DNA from: Rhodovarius crocodyli
Lineage (GTDB): Bacteria > Pseudomonadota > Alphaproteobacteria > Acetobacterales > Acetobacteraceae
Length of the DNA stretch: 64,000 nt
NCBI RefSeq assembly: GCF_004005855.1
Contig: NZ_SACL01000005.1
Span: 1 to 64,000 of the forward strand
Reading direction: 5' to 3'
Under the pieces are notes generated by a model. The model did not search any database and was not told the origin of the DNA. It worked only from the letters and a program-made list of their open reading frames with translations. A program made the position numbers and the translations under genes. Position 1 is the stretch's first letter. Every line of letters starts with the position of its first letter. Positions 8,494-18,159 of this stretch are shown here, piece after piece.

Positions 8494-10188
8494 ATGAGCG
8501 ACGCAGAACCGAAGGGACTCGGAAAGAACGCCGCCAATTACGGCGACAGGGAATTTGCCCTCTATCTGCGCCGCTCCTTCGCTGCCTCCATGGGGTACAC
8601 GCGCGATGCGCTGTCGCGCACCACGGTAGGCGTGGTCGATACCGCGTCGGACCTGAACAACTGCCACCGCTCCGTGCCAGACCTGATCGACGCGGTTAAG
8701 CGCGGTGTCATGCTCTCGGGCGGGCTGCCGCTGGCCTTCCCCACCGTCAGCCTGTGCGAGCCGGTGCTGAACCCGTGCTCCATGCACTACCGCAACCTGA
8801 TGGCGCTGGACACGGAGGCCATGGTCTCCGCCCAGCCGATGGATTCGGTCGTGCTGATCGGCGGCTGCGACAAGACGGTGCCGGCCCAGCTGATGGCCGC
8901 CATCAGCGCCGACGTGCCCGCCGTGATGGTCGTGACCGGCCCGATGAGCGCCAACCGCTATCAGGGTGAGCGCCTGGCCGCCTGCACCGACTGCAGGCGG
9001 TATTGGGCGCGCTACCGCGCGGGTGACGTGACGGAGGCGCGGATCAACGAGGTGGAGAACGCCCTGGCGGTCACGGCCGGCACCTGCGGCGTGATGGGCA
9101 CGGCCAGCACCATGGCCTGCATCGCAGCCACGCTGGGCTTCATGCCGCTGGAGGGTGCCTCCGCCCCCGCCGTGCATGCCGACCGCCTGCGCATCGCCGA
9201 GGAAGCGGGGCGCCTGGCCACGGGCCTGAAGCGCCGCCCCAGCGAGATCGTCACGCTCAAGTCGCTGGAGAATGCGATGCGCGTGCTGCTGGCCCTCGGC
9301 GGGTCCACCAATGCCGTGGTGCATCTGGCGGCCATCGCCGGCCGCGCCGGGCTGAAGCTGGACCTGAAGCGCCTGGACGCGATGAGCGAGGAGACGCCGG
9401 TGCTGGTGGACCTGAAGCCCACCGGCGAGGGCTATATGGAGGACTTCCACTTCGCGGGCGGCATGCGCGCCCTGCTGTGGGAGCTGCGGGGCCTGCTGCA
9501 CCTGGACACCGTGGACGTGCACGGCCTGACGCTGGCCGAGCGCATCGGCGACGGCAGCCATTTCGTCGACCGCACCTATATCAAGGCCTTCGACAATCCC
9601 GTGACGCCGGTGGGCGGGCTGGTCGCGCTCTATGGCTCGCTGGCGCCGGATGGCGCGATCCTGAAGCGCAGCGCCGCCACCCCTGCCCTGTTCGAGCATG
9701 AGGCGACCTGCATGGTGTTCGACGGCGTCGAGGACCTGGCGCGCCGTATCGACGACGAGAACCTGGCCGTCGACGCGAACACCATCATGATCCTGAAGAA
9801 TGCCGGGCCGCTCTCGCCCGCCGGCATGCCGGAGGCCGGCTACCTGCCCATCCCGCGCAAGCTGGCGCGGGCCGGCGTGAAGGACATGGTGCGGATGAGC
9901 GATTGCCGCATGTCCGGCACCGCCTTCGGCACGGTGGTGCTGCACATCTCGCCCGAGGCCGCGGCCGGCGGGCCGCTGGCCTTTGCCGAGACGGGGGACC
10001 GCGTGCGGCTGTCGGTGAAGGACCGCACGCTGGACCTGCTGGTGGACGAGGCGACCATGGCCGCCCGCCGCGCCGCCTGGACGCCGCCCGTGAAGCCCAA
10101 GCGCGGCTGGGACCGGCTGGTGTTCGAGCAGGTGAACCAGGCGCCGGAAGGGGCGGATCTGCGGTTCCTGACGCCTTGCGGTGAATGA
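8494..10188 (+). CDS. IlvD/Edd-family dehydratase (dihydroxy-acid or sugar-acid dehydratase)
   Basis: 564 residues, family length. Cysteines expected for the Fe-S cluster are present: C57 in LNNCHRSV, C125 in GGCDKT and C198 in TAGTCGVMG. The family dehydrates dihydroxy acids in branched-chain amino acid synthesis, or sugar acids such as arabonate, in the cytoplasm. Its place 13 bases after a Bug binding protein and before an epimerase and amidohydrolase favours a catabolic sugar-acid role over IlvD proper. The substrate is not readable from sequence. Confidence 0.85.
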   Translation: MSDAEPKGLGKNAANYGDREFALYLRRSFAASMGYTRDALSRTTVGVVDTASDLNNCHRSVPDLIDAVKRGVMLSGGLPLAFPTVSLCEPVLNPCSMHYRNLMALDTEAMVSAQPMDSVVLIGGCDKTVPAQLMAAISADVPAVMVVTGPMSANRYQGERLAACTDCRRYWARYRAGDVTEARINEVENALAVTAGTCGVMGTASTMACIAATLGFMPLEGASAPAVHADRLRIAEEAGRLATGLKRRPSEIVTLKSLENAMRVLLALGGSTNAVVHLAAIAGRAGLKLDLKRLDAMSEETPVLVDLKPTGEGYMEDFHFAGGMRALLWELRGLLHLDTVDVHGLTLAERIGDGSHFVDRTYIKAFDNPVTPVGGLVALYGSLAPDGAILKRSAATPALFEHEATCMVFDGVEDLARRIDDENLAVDANTIMILKNAGPLSPAGMPEAGYLPIPRKLARAGVKDMVRMSDCRMSGTAFGTVVLHISPEAAAGGPLAFAETGDRVRLSVKDRTLDLLVDEATMAARRAAWTPPVKPKRGWDRLVFEQVNQAPEGADLRFLTPCGE

Positions 10189-11026
10189 TCCGGTCCATGT
10201 GATCGGTGCCTCCGGGCGCTCCGGCGCGGCGCTGTGCCGGGTGCTGGGGGGCCGGGCCGTGCCTGTGGTGCGGGATGCGGCCAAATGGGCGGCGCTGGGC
10301 ATCCCGGCGCATCCCGCGCGCGTGGCCGACCTGACGTCGCCCGAGACACTGCGCGCAGCCCTGGCCGATGCCACGCTGGTGGTGAACTGCGCCCATGCCC
10401 GCCATGCCGGTGACATCCTGGCCGCCGGGCCGGTGGCCGCGCGCTATGTGTTCCTGGGCTCCACGCGCCGGTTTTCCCGCTGGGCCGACGCGCATGGCGA
10501 CGGGGTGAAGGCAGGCGAGGCCGCGCTGCTCTCCTCCGGCCGCTCCGGCGTCATCCTGCACCCCACCATGATCTACGGCGCGCAGGGCGAGGATAATGTG
10601 CAGCGCCTGGCCGCGCTGATGCGGCGCCTGCCGCTGCTGCCCCTGCCCGGGGGCGGGCACAACCTGGTGCAGCCGATCCATCAGTCCGACCTGACGCGGG
10701 CGATCCTCTCGGCGCTGGCGGGGCATGGCCAGGGCGCCATCGTGGTGGCGGGGCCCCAGGCCGTCCCCTATCGCGAATTCTGCGCGGCCATCGCCCGCGC
10801 CGCGGGCTTCACGCCGCGCCCGGTGCTGCCCATTCCGGCCGGACTGCTGATCGCCGCATCACCGCTGACGCTGCTGCCCGGCCTGCCGCGCATCCGGCCC
10901 GAGGAAATCCGCCGCCTGACCGAGGACAAGGCCTTCGACATCGCCCCCATGCGCGCGATCCTGGGCATCGACCCCATCTCGCTGGACGCGGGGCTTCGCG
11001 CTACGTTTTCTCCAACCGGAGACTGA
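10181..11026 (+). CDS. NAD(P)-binding epimerase/dehydratase-like protein
   Basis: 281 residues from a GTG that lies inside the end of the dehydratase gene (8-base overlap, so translation is coupled). VHVIGASGRSGAALCRVL is the Rossmann entry. LHPTMIYGAQGEDNVQRL and the GGHNLVQPIHQSDL segment are typical of atypical short-chain dehydrogenases related to complex I NDUFA9. There is no obvious YxxxK catalytic pair, so it may bind nucleotide without classical epimerase chemistry. Second enzyme of the catabolic operon. Confidence 0.75.
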   Translation: MNDPVHVIGASGRSGAALCRVLGGRAVPVVRDAAKWAALGIPAHPARVADLTSPETLRAALADATLVVNCAHARHAGDILAAGPVAARYVFLGSTRRFSRWADAHGDGVKAGEAALLSSGRSGVILHPTMIYGAQGEDNVQRLAALMRRLPLLPLPGGGHNLVQPIHQSDLTRAILSALAGHGQGAIVVAGPQAVPYREFCAAIARAAGFTPRPVLPIPAGLLIAASPLTLLPGLPRIRPEEIRRLTEDKAFDIAPMRAILGIDPISLDAGLRATFSPTGD

Positions 11027-11031
11027 GACCC

Positions 11032-12207
11032 ATGCCCATCATCAACCGCATCGCCGAATTCCACCCGGAAATGACCGCCTGGCGGCAGGATTTCCACATG
11101 CACCCGGAGTTGGGCTTCGAGGAGCACCGCACCGCCGGCATCGTCGCGCAGAAGCTGCGGGATTTCGGCTGCGACCAGGTGGTGGAGGGTTTCTCCAAGA
11201 CCGGCGTGGTCGCCGTGATCCATGGCCAGGGCGGGCCGAACGGCCGGGCCATCGGCCTGCGCGCGGACATGGACGCGCTGCCGATCGAGGAGCAGACGGG
11301 CGCTGCCTATGCCAGCCAGACCTCGGGCAAGATGCACGCCTGCGGGCATGACGGGCACACCACCATGCTGCTCGGTGCCGCGAAGTATCTGGCCGAGACG
11401 CGCAATTTCTCGGGCTCCGTCGTACTGATCTTCCAGCCCGCCGAGGAGAACCTGGCCGGCGGCGGGGTCATGGTCGCCGATGGACTGTTCGAGAAGTTCC
11501 CGGTGGACCGGGTGTTCGGCATGCACAACTGGCCCGGCCTGCCGGCCGGTGAGTTCCAGTGGCGCGAAGGCCCCATCATGGCGGCCGTCTCGAACCTGGA
11601 GGTCGAGATCACCGGCAAGGGCGCGCACGGCGCCATGCCGCATGAGGGCGTGGACCCCATCGTGGTCGCGGCCGCCATCGTGCAGGGCCTGCAATCCATC
11701 GTGGCGCGCAACGTGGAGCCGGTGGAAGCCGGGGTCATCACCATCGGCCACATCAAGGGCGGCTTCACCTACAACGTCATCCCCGGCACCGTGACCATGC
11801 AGGGCACCGGCCGCTGGTTCCGCCCGGAGGTGGGGGACCTGCTGGAATCCCGCTTCCTGTCCATGGTGCCCAAGATCGCGGAGGCCTTCGGCGCCACCGC
11901 CACCGCCGAATTCAAGCGCGCCTATCCCGCCACCATCAACGACGCCGCCAGCACGCAGCTGACCATCAAGGCGGCCGAGGCGGTGGCCGGCGCCGCGCGG
12001 GTGAAGCACATGGAAAAGCCCACCATGGGTGCCGAGGATTTCAGCTTCATGCTGAACGCCAAGCCCGGCAGCTACATCATGATGGGCACCGGCCGCACGG
12101 CGAACGACCCGTCGCTGCACCACCCGAAATTCGACTTCAACGACGAGATGCTGCCGATGGGCGCCAGCTATTGGGTGGCGCTGACCGAACAGCTGCTGCC
12201 GCGCTGA
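11032..12207 (+). CDS. M20-family amidohydrolase (hippurate hydrolase / IAA-amino acid hydrolase type)
   Basis: 391 residues. Metal-binding motifs of M20D enzymes are visible: HMHPELGFEEHRT, MHACGHDGHTTMLLG and the QPAEE segment, with a dimerisation domain in between. Members cut amide bonds of N-acyl amino acids such as hippurate or auxin conjugates. It begins 5 bases after the preceding stop and directly abuts the chromate-transporter gene. Substrate unknown. Confidence 0.88.
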   Translation: MPIINRIAEFHPEMTAWRQDFHMHPELGFEEHRTAGIVAQKLRDFGCDQVVEGFSKTGVVAVIHGQGGPNGRAIGLRADMDALPIEEQTGAAYASQTSGKMHACGHDGHTTMLLGAAKYLAETRNFSGSVVLIFQPAEENLAGGGVMVADGLFEKFPVDRVFGMHNWPGLPAGEFQWREGPIMAAVSNLEVEITGKGAHGAMPHEGVDPIVVAAAIVQGLQSIVARNVEPVEAGVITIGHIKGGFTYNVIPGTVTMQGTGRWFRPEVGDLLESRFLSMVPKIAEAFGATATAEFKRAYPATINDAASTQLTIKAAEAVAGAARVKHMEKPTMGAEDFSFMLNAKPGSYIMMGTGRTANDPSLHHPKFDFNDEMLPMGASYWVALTEQLLPR

Positions 12208-12732
12208 GTGCCCACCGCCGCGCAGCTTTTCGCCGCCTATTTCCAGGTGGGCATCTCGGGCTTCGGGGGTGCCAATGCCTGGGCGCGGCATGTGGTGGTG
12301 GAAAAGCGCGGCTGGCTGACCGATGCCGAATACGCGCAGCGGCTGGGGCTGGGGCAGGTGTTGCCCGGCCCCAATGCGATGAACTGCGCCATCATCATCG
12401 GCCATGAATTCGCGGGGGTGCCGGGCTCCATCGCTGCGGTGACGGGCATGTTCGCCGGCCCGCTCTCGCTGCTCTGCGGGCTGGCCGCGCTGTATGACCG
12501 CTATGGCGAGCTGCAGACGGTGCGCGCGGCCCTGGCCGGGGTGGCCGCGGGCGCGGCGGGGATGATGCTGGGCACGGCGCTGAAGCTCGCCCGGCGGTCC
12601 AGGCCCACCTGGCCCATGTGGGCCGTGCTGGCGGCGGCGCTCGGTGCCTCGATGGCCGATGTCCCGATCGGCTGGATCCTGCTGGTGCTGGGCCCGCTCG
12701 GCATCCTGACGGCCCGGATGGAGCGCGCATGA
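12208..12732 (+). CDS. chromate transporter, N-terminal-type subunit (short ChrA)
   Basis: 174 residues from a GTG immediately after the amidohydrolase stop. It has one CHR domain with the FFxxGxxxFGG-like start (AAYFQVGISGFGGANAW) and the LGLGQVLPGPNAM motif, then several membrane helices. Short CHR proteins work as pairs of opposite topology forming a chromate or other oxyanion permease. The second half follows with an ATGA overlap. Within this operon it may export an organic anion; that is speculation. Confidence 0.85.
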   Translation: MPTAAQLFAAYFQVGISGFGGANAWARHVVVEKRGWLTDAEYAQRLGLGQVLPGPNAMNCAIIIGHEFAGVPGSIAAVTGMFAGPLSLLCGLAALYDRYGELQTVRAALAGVAAGAAGMMLGTALKLARRSRPTWPMWAVLAAALGASMADVPIGWILLVLGPLGILTARMERA

Positions 12733-13265
12733 ACGAGCTGTGGGCGCTGATGACCGGGCTCGCGCCGCTGTCGCTGATGGCGGTCGGCGGCGGCACCACG
12801 GTGCTGGCGGACATGCACCGGCTGATCGTCGAGCAGCATGGCTGGATGGATGATGCGGCCTTCGCCCGGCGCTATGCGCTGGCGCAGGCCGCGCCCGGCC
12901 CCAACATCCTGGTGGTGGGGCTGTTCGGCTGGCATGTGGCGGGGCCGCTCGGCGTCATCGGGGCGACGCTGGCCATGTGCGGCCCGGCCTTCCTGCTGGC
13001 GCTGGGCTTCGCCGCGATGCGCCGCCGGCTGGAAGGCGCGCGCTGGCTGCGGGTGGCGGAACGCGGCCTCGTGCCCATGGCCATCGGCCTGGCCGCGGCC
13101 TCAGCCCTGCATCTGGGGGGGGCGGCCGTCGCGGCCTGGGGGCCGCAGCCCATTGTGGGGGCGGCCATCATGGTGGTGACCGCCGCCGTCGTGTTCTTCA
13201 CCAAACGCTCACCGCTGTGGATGCTGGCGGGCGGCGCCGTGCTGGGCGTGCTGCTGATAGGATGA
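12729..13265 (+). CDS. chromate transporter, C-terminal-type subunit (short ChrA)
   Basis: 178 residues. The second CHR domain starts LTGLAPLSLMAVGGGTTVLA-like and contains YALAQAAPGPNILVVGLFG, matching the PGPN motif of its partner. About five hydrophobic helices. The ATG overlaps the partner's stop by 4 bases, so the pair is co-translated and likely heteromeric. The next gene begins 4 bases downstream. Confidence 0.85.
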   Translation: MNELWALMTGLAPLSLMAVGGGTTVLADMHRLIVEQHGWMDDAAFARRYALAQAAPGPNILVVGLFGWHVAGPLGVIGATLAMCGPAFLLALGFAAMRRRLEGARWLRVAERGLVPMAIGLAAASALHLGGAAVAAWGPQPIVGAAIMVVTAAVVFFTKRSPLWMLAGGAVLGVLLIG

Positions 13266-13269
13266 TGCG

Positions 13270-13899
13270 ATGACCTATTTCTACGAGCCGAAGCTGGGCC
13301 ACGGCCTGCCGCATGACCCGCTGAAGGCCATCGTGGCGCCGCGCCCGATCGGCTGGATCTCCACGCTGGACGCCCAGGGGCGCAGCAACCTGGCCCCCTA
13401 CAGCTTCTTCAACGCGGTGCATTCGCGCCCTGCCCTGCTGGCCTTCACCTCCGAAGGGTTCAAGCACAGCATCGCCAATGCGGTGGCGACCGGGGAGTTC
13501 GTGTTCAACCTCTCCACCCGCACCCTGTTCGACGCGATGAACGCGAGCTCCGGCACGCTGCCCGAGGGCGTGAGCGAGTTCGAGGCCGCCGGCATCGCAG
13601 CCGCCCCCTGCCGCATCGTGAAGGCGCCCCGCGTGGCCGACAGCCCGGCCAGCATGGAGTGCAAGGTGGTGCACCACATGGAAATGCCGGACATCGACGG
13701 AAAGCCCACCGACGGCTTCATGGTGATCGGCCAGGTGGTGGGCGTGCACATCGCCGAATGGGCGCTGAAGGATGGCCGCTTCGACATGGTCGCCGCCCGC
13801 ACCATCGCCCGCTGCGGCTATCGCGACTATGTCGAGGTAGCCGAGCTGTTCACCGTGGAGCGCCCGGATGACGGGCCGCGCGGCGTCAAGTTCGGCTGA
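13270..13899 (+). CDS. flavin reductase-like FMN-binding split-barrel protein
   Basis: 209 residues with the flavin-reductase-like entry IVAPRPIGWISTLDAQGRSN and NLAPYSFFNAVHSRP, which bind FMN in a split beta-barrel. Relatives supply reduced flavin to monooxygenases or are stand-alone reductases. Last gene of the operon; its 3' end overlaps the convergent amidotransferase by 14 bases. No partner monooxygenase is in the operon. Confidence 0.85.
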   Translation: MTYFYEPKLGHGLPHDPLKAIVAPRPIGWISTLDAQGRSNLAPYSFFNAVHSRPALLAFTSEGFKHSIANAVATGEFVFNLSTRTLFDAMNASSGTLPEGVSEFEAAGIAAAPCRIVKAPRVADSPASMECKVVHHMEMPDIDGKPTDGFMVIGQVVGVHIAEWALKDGRFDMVAARTIARCGYRDYVEVAELFTVERPDDGPRGVKFG

Positions 13900-14566
13900 G
13901 GAAGTTCCTGATCCAGCCGCCGACGCGGGCACAGTCGTCCGGCTGGGAGTAGGAGGCGAGCGCGGCGTCGGCATGGTCGGGCCAGCGTGCGCGCAGCCCC
14001 TCGACCAGCACCTTGCAGAAATCCTGCCGGAACTCCGGGTGGAACTGCACCGAGATCGCGTCGCCATAGTCCAGCCCGGCATAGGGCGTGAAATCGCTCT
14101 CGATCATCACCCGCGCATCGGCGGGCGGCCGCACCACCTGGTCCTGGTGGAAGGCGGGGGCCGCGACCTCGGCCACCGGCGCCTCCATCCAATCCGCCTG
14201 GCCCGTCACGCGATAGCGCTGCAGGCCCAGGCCCCAGCCCTTGGGCGACTTCACCACCTCACCGCCGAAGGCGGTGGCGATGGCCTGGTGGCCGAAGCAG
14301 ATGCCGACCAGCTTCGCGCGGCCCCGCGCGGCGCGCAGGAAGTCCATCAGCGGCGGAATCCAGGGCAGGTCGTCATAGACCCCGGCCGGAGAGCCCGTGA
14401 CGAGATAGGCGGAGAAGGCCGTCGGGCTCTCGGGCAATTCGCCCTTGGTCACGTCGAAGATCGTGGCGGGCTGCGCCAGCAGCTCGCGGCTCATCTCGCC
14501 ATAGCTGCCATAGGCCCAGGCGAGGTAATCGGGCGGCGCGCCGCATTGCAGGATGCCGAGGCTCAT
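13886..14566 (-). CDS. class I glutamine amidotransferase-like protein
   Basis: 226 residues. LVGICFGHQAIATAFGG contains the nucleophilic cysteine (C90), and FHPEF supplies the histidine region. It resembles stand-alone GMP-synthase-like amidotransferases such as gamma-glutamyl-gamma-aminobutyrate or glutamine hydrolases. The start at 14566 is set by family homology (MSLGILQCG) and by the ATGA overlap with the upstream methyltransferase; an open extension further upstream is only a shadow of that gene. Third gene of the mtnA unit. Confidence 0.85.
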   Translation of the reverse strand: MSLGILQCGAPPDYLAWAYGSYGEMSRELLAQPATIFDVTKGELPESPTAFSAYLVTGSPAGVYDDLPWIPPLMDFLRAARGRAKLVGICFGHQAIATAFGGEVVKSPKGWGLGLQRYRVTGQADWMEAPVAEVAAPAFHQDQVVRPPADARVMIESDFTPYAGLDYGDAISVQFHPEFRQDFCKVLVEGLRARWPDHADAALASYSQPDDCARVGGWIRNFLSRT

Positions 14567-15159
14567 GCCGCGCTCCGCCGGAACACCACCGACAGGTTGT
14601 TGGCCGGCATCTCCGTGACGCCGGGCGGGCCGAAACCCACCCGCGCGGCCTCGGCCGCCACATCCTCCAGCGCGCGCACGCCGAAGCGCGGGTCGCGCGC
14701 CTGCAGCCAGGCTTCGAACTTGTGGTTGCTCTCGACCATCTCGCCGCCCACGCGATAGGGGCCGTAGAGATAGAGCAGCCCGCCCGGCTCCAGCACGGCG
14801 GCGGCACCGGCCATCAGCGCGGGCGTCGCCTCCCAGGGGGCGATGTGGATCATGTTGATGCACAGCACCGCCTGGGCGCGCAGGGCGGGCCATGGGCCCA
14901 GCACATCCAGTTCCAGCGCGGGCAGGACGTTGGGCACATCTTCGGCCCAGGCGTCGATGCTGGCCCGTGCCCCGGCCTCGGGGTCGCTGGGCTGGAAGGT
15001 CAGGCCGGGAAAGGCGCGCGCGAAATGCACCGCGTGCTCACCGCTGCCGCTGGCGATTTCCAGCACCGTGCCCTGTGCGGGCAGGATGCCGCGCAGGACC
15101 TCGGTGATGGGGTCGCGGTTGCGGGCGGCGGCGGGGGCCTCGCGGCGGGCGTCGCTCAC
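14563..15159 (-). CDS. DUF938 family SAM-dependent methyltransferase-like protein
   Basis: 198 residues. [15 protein letters not shown] is the DUF938 opening, followed by a methyltransferase motif I ([16 protein letters not shown]) and [15 protein letters not shown]. The substrate is unknown for the family. It overlaps mtnA upstream and the amidotransferase downstream by 4 bases each, so the three form one translationally coupled operon. Confidence 0.87.
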   Translation of the reverse strand: MSDARREAPAAARNRDPITEVLRGILPAQGTVLEIASGSGEHAVHFARAFPGLTFQPSDPEAGARASIDAWAEDVPNVLPALELDVLGPWPALRAQAVLCINMIHIAPWEATPALMAGAAAVLEPGGLLYLYGPYRVGGEMVESNHKFEAWLQARDPRFGVRALEDVAAEAARVGFGPPGVTEMPANNLSVVFRRSAA

Positions 15160-16238
15160 GCCGCCTTGTCCGGATACAGCGCGGCCAGCCCCGCGGGGCT
15201 CGCCTCGCAGCGCCCGCGCTCCGTGATCAGCCCGGTCACCAGCCGCGCCGGCGTCACGTCGAAGGCCGGGTTGGCGGCGCGGCTGCCCGGGGCCGTCACC
15301 TGGATGCGCGTGAGCTTGCCGGCATCGTCGGGGCCCGTCAGATGCGTCACCTCGGCGGCGGACCGCTCCTCGATCGGGATCTCCTTCACGCCGTCATCCA
15401 CCTGCATGTCCAGCGTGGAATGCGGCAGGGCCACCCAGAAGGGAACCTCGTTGTCGGCTGCGGCCAGCGCCTTCAGATAGGTGCCGATCTTGTTGGCCAC
15501 ATCGCCGCGCCGCGTCACGCGGTCGGTGCCGACGATGCAGATATCCACCTCGCCATGCTGCATGTAGTGGCCGCCGGCATTGTCCGCGATGACCGTGTGC
15601 GGCACGCCATGCGCGCCGAGTTCAAAGGCCGTGAGTGCCGCACCCTGGTTGCGCGGGCGCGTCTCGTCCACCCACACATGCACGTCGATGCCGGCGTCGA
15701 AGGCCTGGTAGATGGGCGACAGCGCCGTGCCGTAATCCACGGTGGCCAGCCAGCCGGCGTTGCAATGGGTCAGCACGTTCACCCGGCCCTTCCTGGCCGC
15801 GATCTCCTGCAGCAGCGGCAGGCCGTGCTGGCCGATCAGGCGGCAGGTCTCGGCATCGTCATCGGCGATGGCCGCTGCCTCGGCATAGGCGGCCGCCTCG
15901 CGCTCGGCGACCGGCAGCGGGGCCAGGCGCGCATGCAGCCGCGCCAGCGCCCAGCGCAGGTTGATGGCGGTGGGGCGGGTCTCGCCCAGCCAGGCCACGA
16001 TGCGGTCCAGGTCCTGCGGCGCGCTGCGCATGGCGATGGCGACACCATAGGCCGCGACGGCACCGATCAGCGGCGCGCCACGCACCTGCATGGAGGTGAT
16101 GGCATGGGCCACCTGCTCCGCGCTCGACAGGCGCAGAACCTCGACGCGCCAGGGCAGCAGGGTCTGGTCCAGGATGCGCAGCGACCAGCCGTCATCGTCG
16201 AGCCACAGGCTGCGGTAATAGGTGCCGTTGATCTTCAT
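15156..16238 (-). CDS. mtnA: S-methyl-5-thioribose-1-phosphate isomerase
   Basis: Methionine salvage: isomerises methylthioribose-1-phosphate to methylthioribulose-1-phosphate. 360 residues. [22 protein letters not shown] (catalytic Cys) and [18 protein letters not shown] (catalytic Asp) are all present. The ATG at 16238 ([17 protein letters not shown]) matches the family start. No other mtn genes are nearby, so in this organism the pathway is dispersed or MtnA serves in a shunt. First gene of a three-gene coupled operon. Confidence 0.93.
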   Translation of the reverse strand: MKINGTYYRSLWLDDDGWSLRILDQTLLPWRVEVLRLSSAEQVAHAITSMQVRGAPLIGAVAAYGVAIAMRSAPQDLDRIVAWLGETRPTAINLRWALARLHARLAPLPVAEREAAAYAEAAAIADDDAETCRLIGQHGLPLLQEIAARKGRVNVLTHCNAGWLATVDYGTALSPIYQAFDAGIDVHVWVDETRPRNQGAALTAFELGAHGVPHTVIADNAGGHYMQHGEVDICIVGTDRVTRRGDVANKIGTYLKALAAADNEVPFWVALPHSTLDMQVDDGVKEIPIEERSAAEVTHLTGPDDAGKLTRIQVTAPGSRAANPAFDVTPARLVTGLITERGRCEASPAGLAALYPDKAA

Positions 16239-16312
16239 GGCGGGCGCTCCTGGAATGCGGGGGCCGATGTGGCCCGGATGGCGCCCGCACTCAAGAGGCT
16301 TGCGTGTGACCG

Positions 16313-17773
16313 CTACCCTGCCATGCCCGGCCTGCGGTGCCGGGCCAGGCGCTCCACCAGGGATTCGCTCTCGGCGTTCAGCCCGATGACCTCCACCTGA
16401 TGGCCCTGGCGGCGGAAGCGCAGCACCACGCGGTCCAGCGCCGCCACCGCCGTCAGGTCCCACACATGCGCGGCCGAGACGTCGATGACGACGCGCGCCA
16501 CGGGCTCGGTCACGTCGAAGGCCTCGGCGAAGGCGGGGGCCGTGGCGAAGAACAGCTCGCCCGAGACGCGATAGGTGCGGGTGTCGCCCTCCAGCACGGA
16601 TTCCACCGCGAACAGCCGCGCCACCTTCCGCGCGAAGGAAATGCCCGATGCAAGCACGCCCACCAGCACGCCGGTGGCCAGGTCATGGAAGATCAGCGTG
16701 GTGGCGACGGTGGCCAGCATCACCAGGGATGAACTGCGCGGATGCACCAGCAGTTGCCGGACCGAGGGCCAGGAGAAGGTGGTGATCGCGACCATGATCA
16801 TGACGGAAACCAGCGCCGGCATCGGGATCTGCTTCACCACATCCGCCAGCACCAGGATCAGGAACAGCAGGAACACGCCGGCCCAGAAGGTGGACAGCCG
16901 CCCCCGCCCGCCGGAGCGCACATTGATGACCGACTGCCCGATCATCGCGCAGCCCGCCATGCCACCCAGAAAGGGCGTGACGACATTGGCCAGCCCCTGC
17001 CCCATGCATTCGCGGGACTTGTCGGAGTTGCTGTCCGTCATCTCGTCCAGCACCTGCGCCGTCATCAGCGATTCCAGCAGGCCCACGATGGCCAGCGTGG
17101 CCGAATACGGCGCGATGATGCGCAGCGTCTCCCAGTTCAGCGGCACGTCGGGGAAGAGGAAATAGGGCAGTTCGGTCGGCAGCTGGCCCCGGTCGTTCAC
17201 CGTGCGCACATCCAGGCCAAGCGCGATGGAGATCGCGGTCAGCACCACGATGGCCACCAGCGGCGACGGCAGCGCCGTGGTCAGGCGCGGGAACAGGTAG
17301 ATGATGGCCAGCCCCGCCGCGACCATGACGTAGCTGACGGGCGTGACATTCGTCAGTTCCGGCAGCTGCGCCACGAAGATCATGATGGCCAGCGCGTTCA
17401 GGAAGCCCGACACCACGCTGCCCGAGATGTAGCGCATCAGCACCCCCAGCCGCAGCGCACCCGCCGCCATCTGGAACACCCCCGCCAGCACGGAGGCGGC
17501 CAGCAGGTATTGCAGCCCGTGATCACGCACCAGCCCGGTCATGACCAGCGACATGGCGCCCGTGGCCGCCGAGATCATCGCGGGCCTGCCACCCGCGAAG
17601 GAGATCACGACCGCGATGCAGAAGGAGGCATAGAGGCCCACGCGCGGATCCACCCCCGCGATGATGGAAAAGGCGATGGCCTCGGGGATCAGGGCCAGGG
17701 CGACGACGGTGCCGCCCAGAATATCGCCCCGGATACTGCCGAACCATTCGGCACGCAGACGGCTGATGGACAT
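16313..17773 (-). CDS. SulP-family anion transporter with STAS domain
   Basis: 486 residues. The first ~400 form 10-12 membrane helices with SulP signatures ([25 protein letters not shown]-like [19 protein letters not shown]). The C-terminal ~85 residues form a STAS domain. It imports sulfate, bicarbonate or related anions through the inner membrane. The ATG at 17773 is preceded by an AAGGA site, and translation further upstream looks non-coding. Single gene; composite palindrome A lies upstream. Confidence 0.9.
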   Translation of the reverse strand: MSISRLRAEWFGSIRGDILGGTVVALALIPEAIAFSIIAGVDPRVGLYASFCIAVVISFAGGRPAMISAATGAMSLVMTGLVRDHGLQYLLAASVLAGVFQMAAGALRLGVLMRYISGSVVSGFLNALAIMIFVAQLPELTNVTPVSYVMVAAGLAIIYLFPRLTTALPSPLVAIVVLTAISIALGLDVRTVNDRGQLPTELPYFLFPDVPLNWETLRIIAPYSATLAIVGLLESLMTAQVLDEMTDSNSDKSRECMGQGLANVVTPFLGGMAGCAMIGQSVINVRSGGRGRLSTFWAGVFLLFLILVLADVVKQIPMPALVSVMIMVAITTFSWPSVRQLLVHPRSSSLVMLATVATTLIFHDLATGVLVGVLASGISFARKVARLFAVESVLEGDTRTYRVSGELFFATAPAFAEAFDVTEPVARVVIDVSAAHVWDLTAVAALDRVVLRFRRQGHQVEVIGLNAESESLVERLARHRRPGMAG

Positions 17774-17944
17774 GGGAATCCTTGTCGCGACCCCCGGCGG
17801 GCCGGCAATGGATGAGAAAGGGAGTGCACACGCGTGAAGGCGCCCGCCGGCAGGCCGGGGGCGCAAAAATCAACCGGAACCGGGGTTCAGGGGGGCGTGA
17901 TGCTCATGGGGCGACGGTATACAGCGATGACGCGGCGCACAAGA

Positions 17945-18155
17945 CAGGGGCTTTGCCCCTGGCCCCACCAAGGGCCCTGGACCCCAGGGACTTGGCGCTG
18001 TTCCTGCCAAGGTTTTCGCGTTGGATGTTCTGTGAAATTGGCGCCCCGCTCATCCAGCCGAGGCGCCAAACCGATATCAGGTCCAGGCGATATTATCTCC
18101 TGGCGGGGTGCAGGGGCAGCGCGCCTGCGCGGGGGCCTCGGGGGCAAGGCCCCCG
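17945..18155. repeat. composite palindromic intergenic element, copy A (deleted variant)
   Basis: Fills most of the 386-bp gap 17774-18159. Left end hairpin CAGGGGC-TTT-GCCCCTG (17945-17961); right end hairpin CGGGGGC-AAG-GCCCCCG (18139-18155). The left arm keeps CCACCAAGGGC joined directly to CCCTGGACCCC; compared with copy B about 35 bases with the second and third hairpins are missing. An internal near-palindrome at 18083-18103 is almost identical to copy B. The rest of the gap (17774-17944) shows nothing recognisable. It lies at the 3' end of the reductase gene. Confidence 0.75.
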
Positions 18156-18159
18156 GCCC

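Noticed and set aside
8440..10416. Long open frame on minus opposite the dehydratase gene
   Set aside because: His/Arg/Gly-rich translation typical of antisense frames in G+C-rich DNA; the plus-strand product is a clear IlvD/Edd enzyme.
10768..12405. Minus-strand open frame opposite the M20 amidohydrolase
   Set aside because: Antisense shadow; the plus strand has metal-binding motifs of a known family.
12208..13265. Split chromate transporter as a frameshifted single ChrA
   Set aside because: Each half has its own start and the pair is joined by an ATGA overlap, as in genuine two-gene short CHR systems.
17945..18155. Composite palindromes as insertion sequences
   Set aside because: No coding capacity, no transposase, and no clear target duplications; structure is nested hairpins instead.
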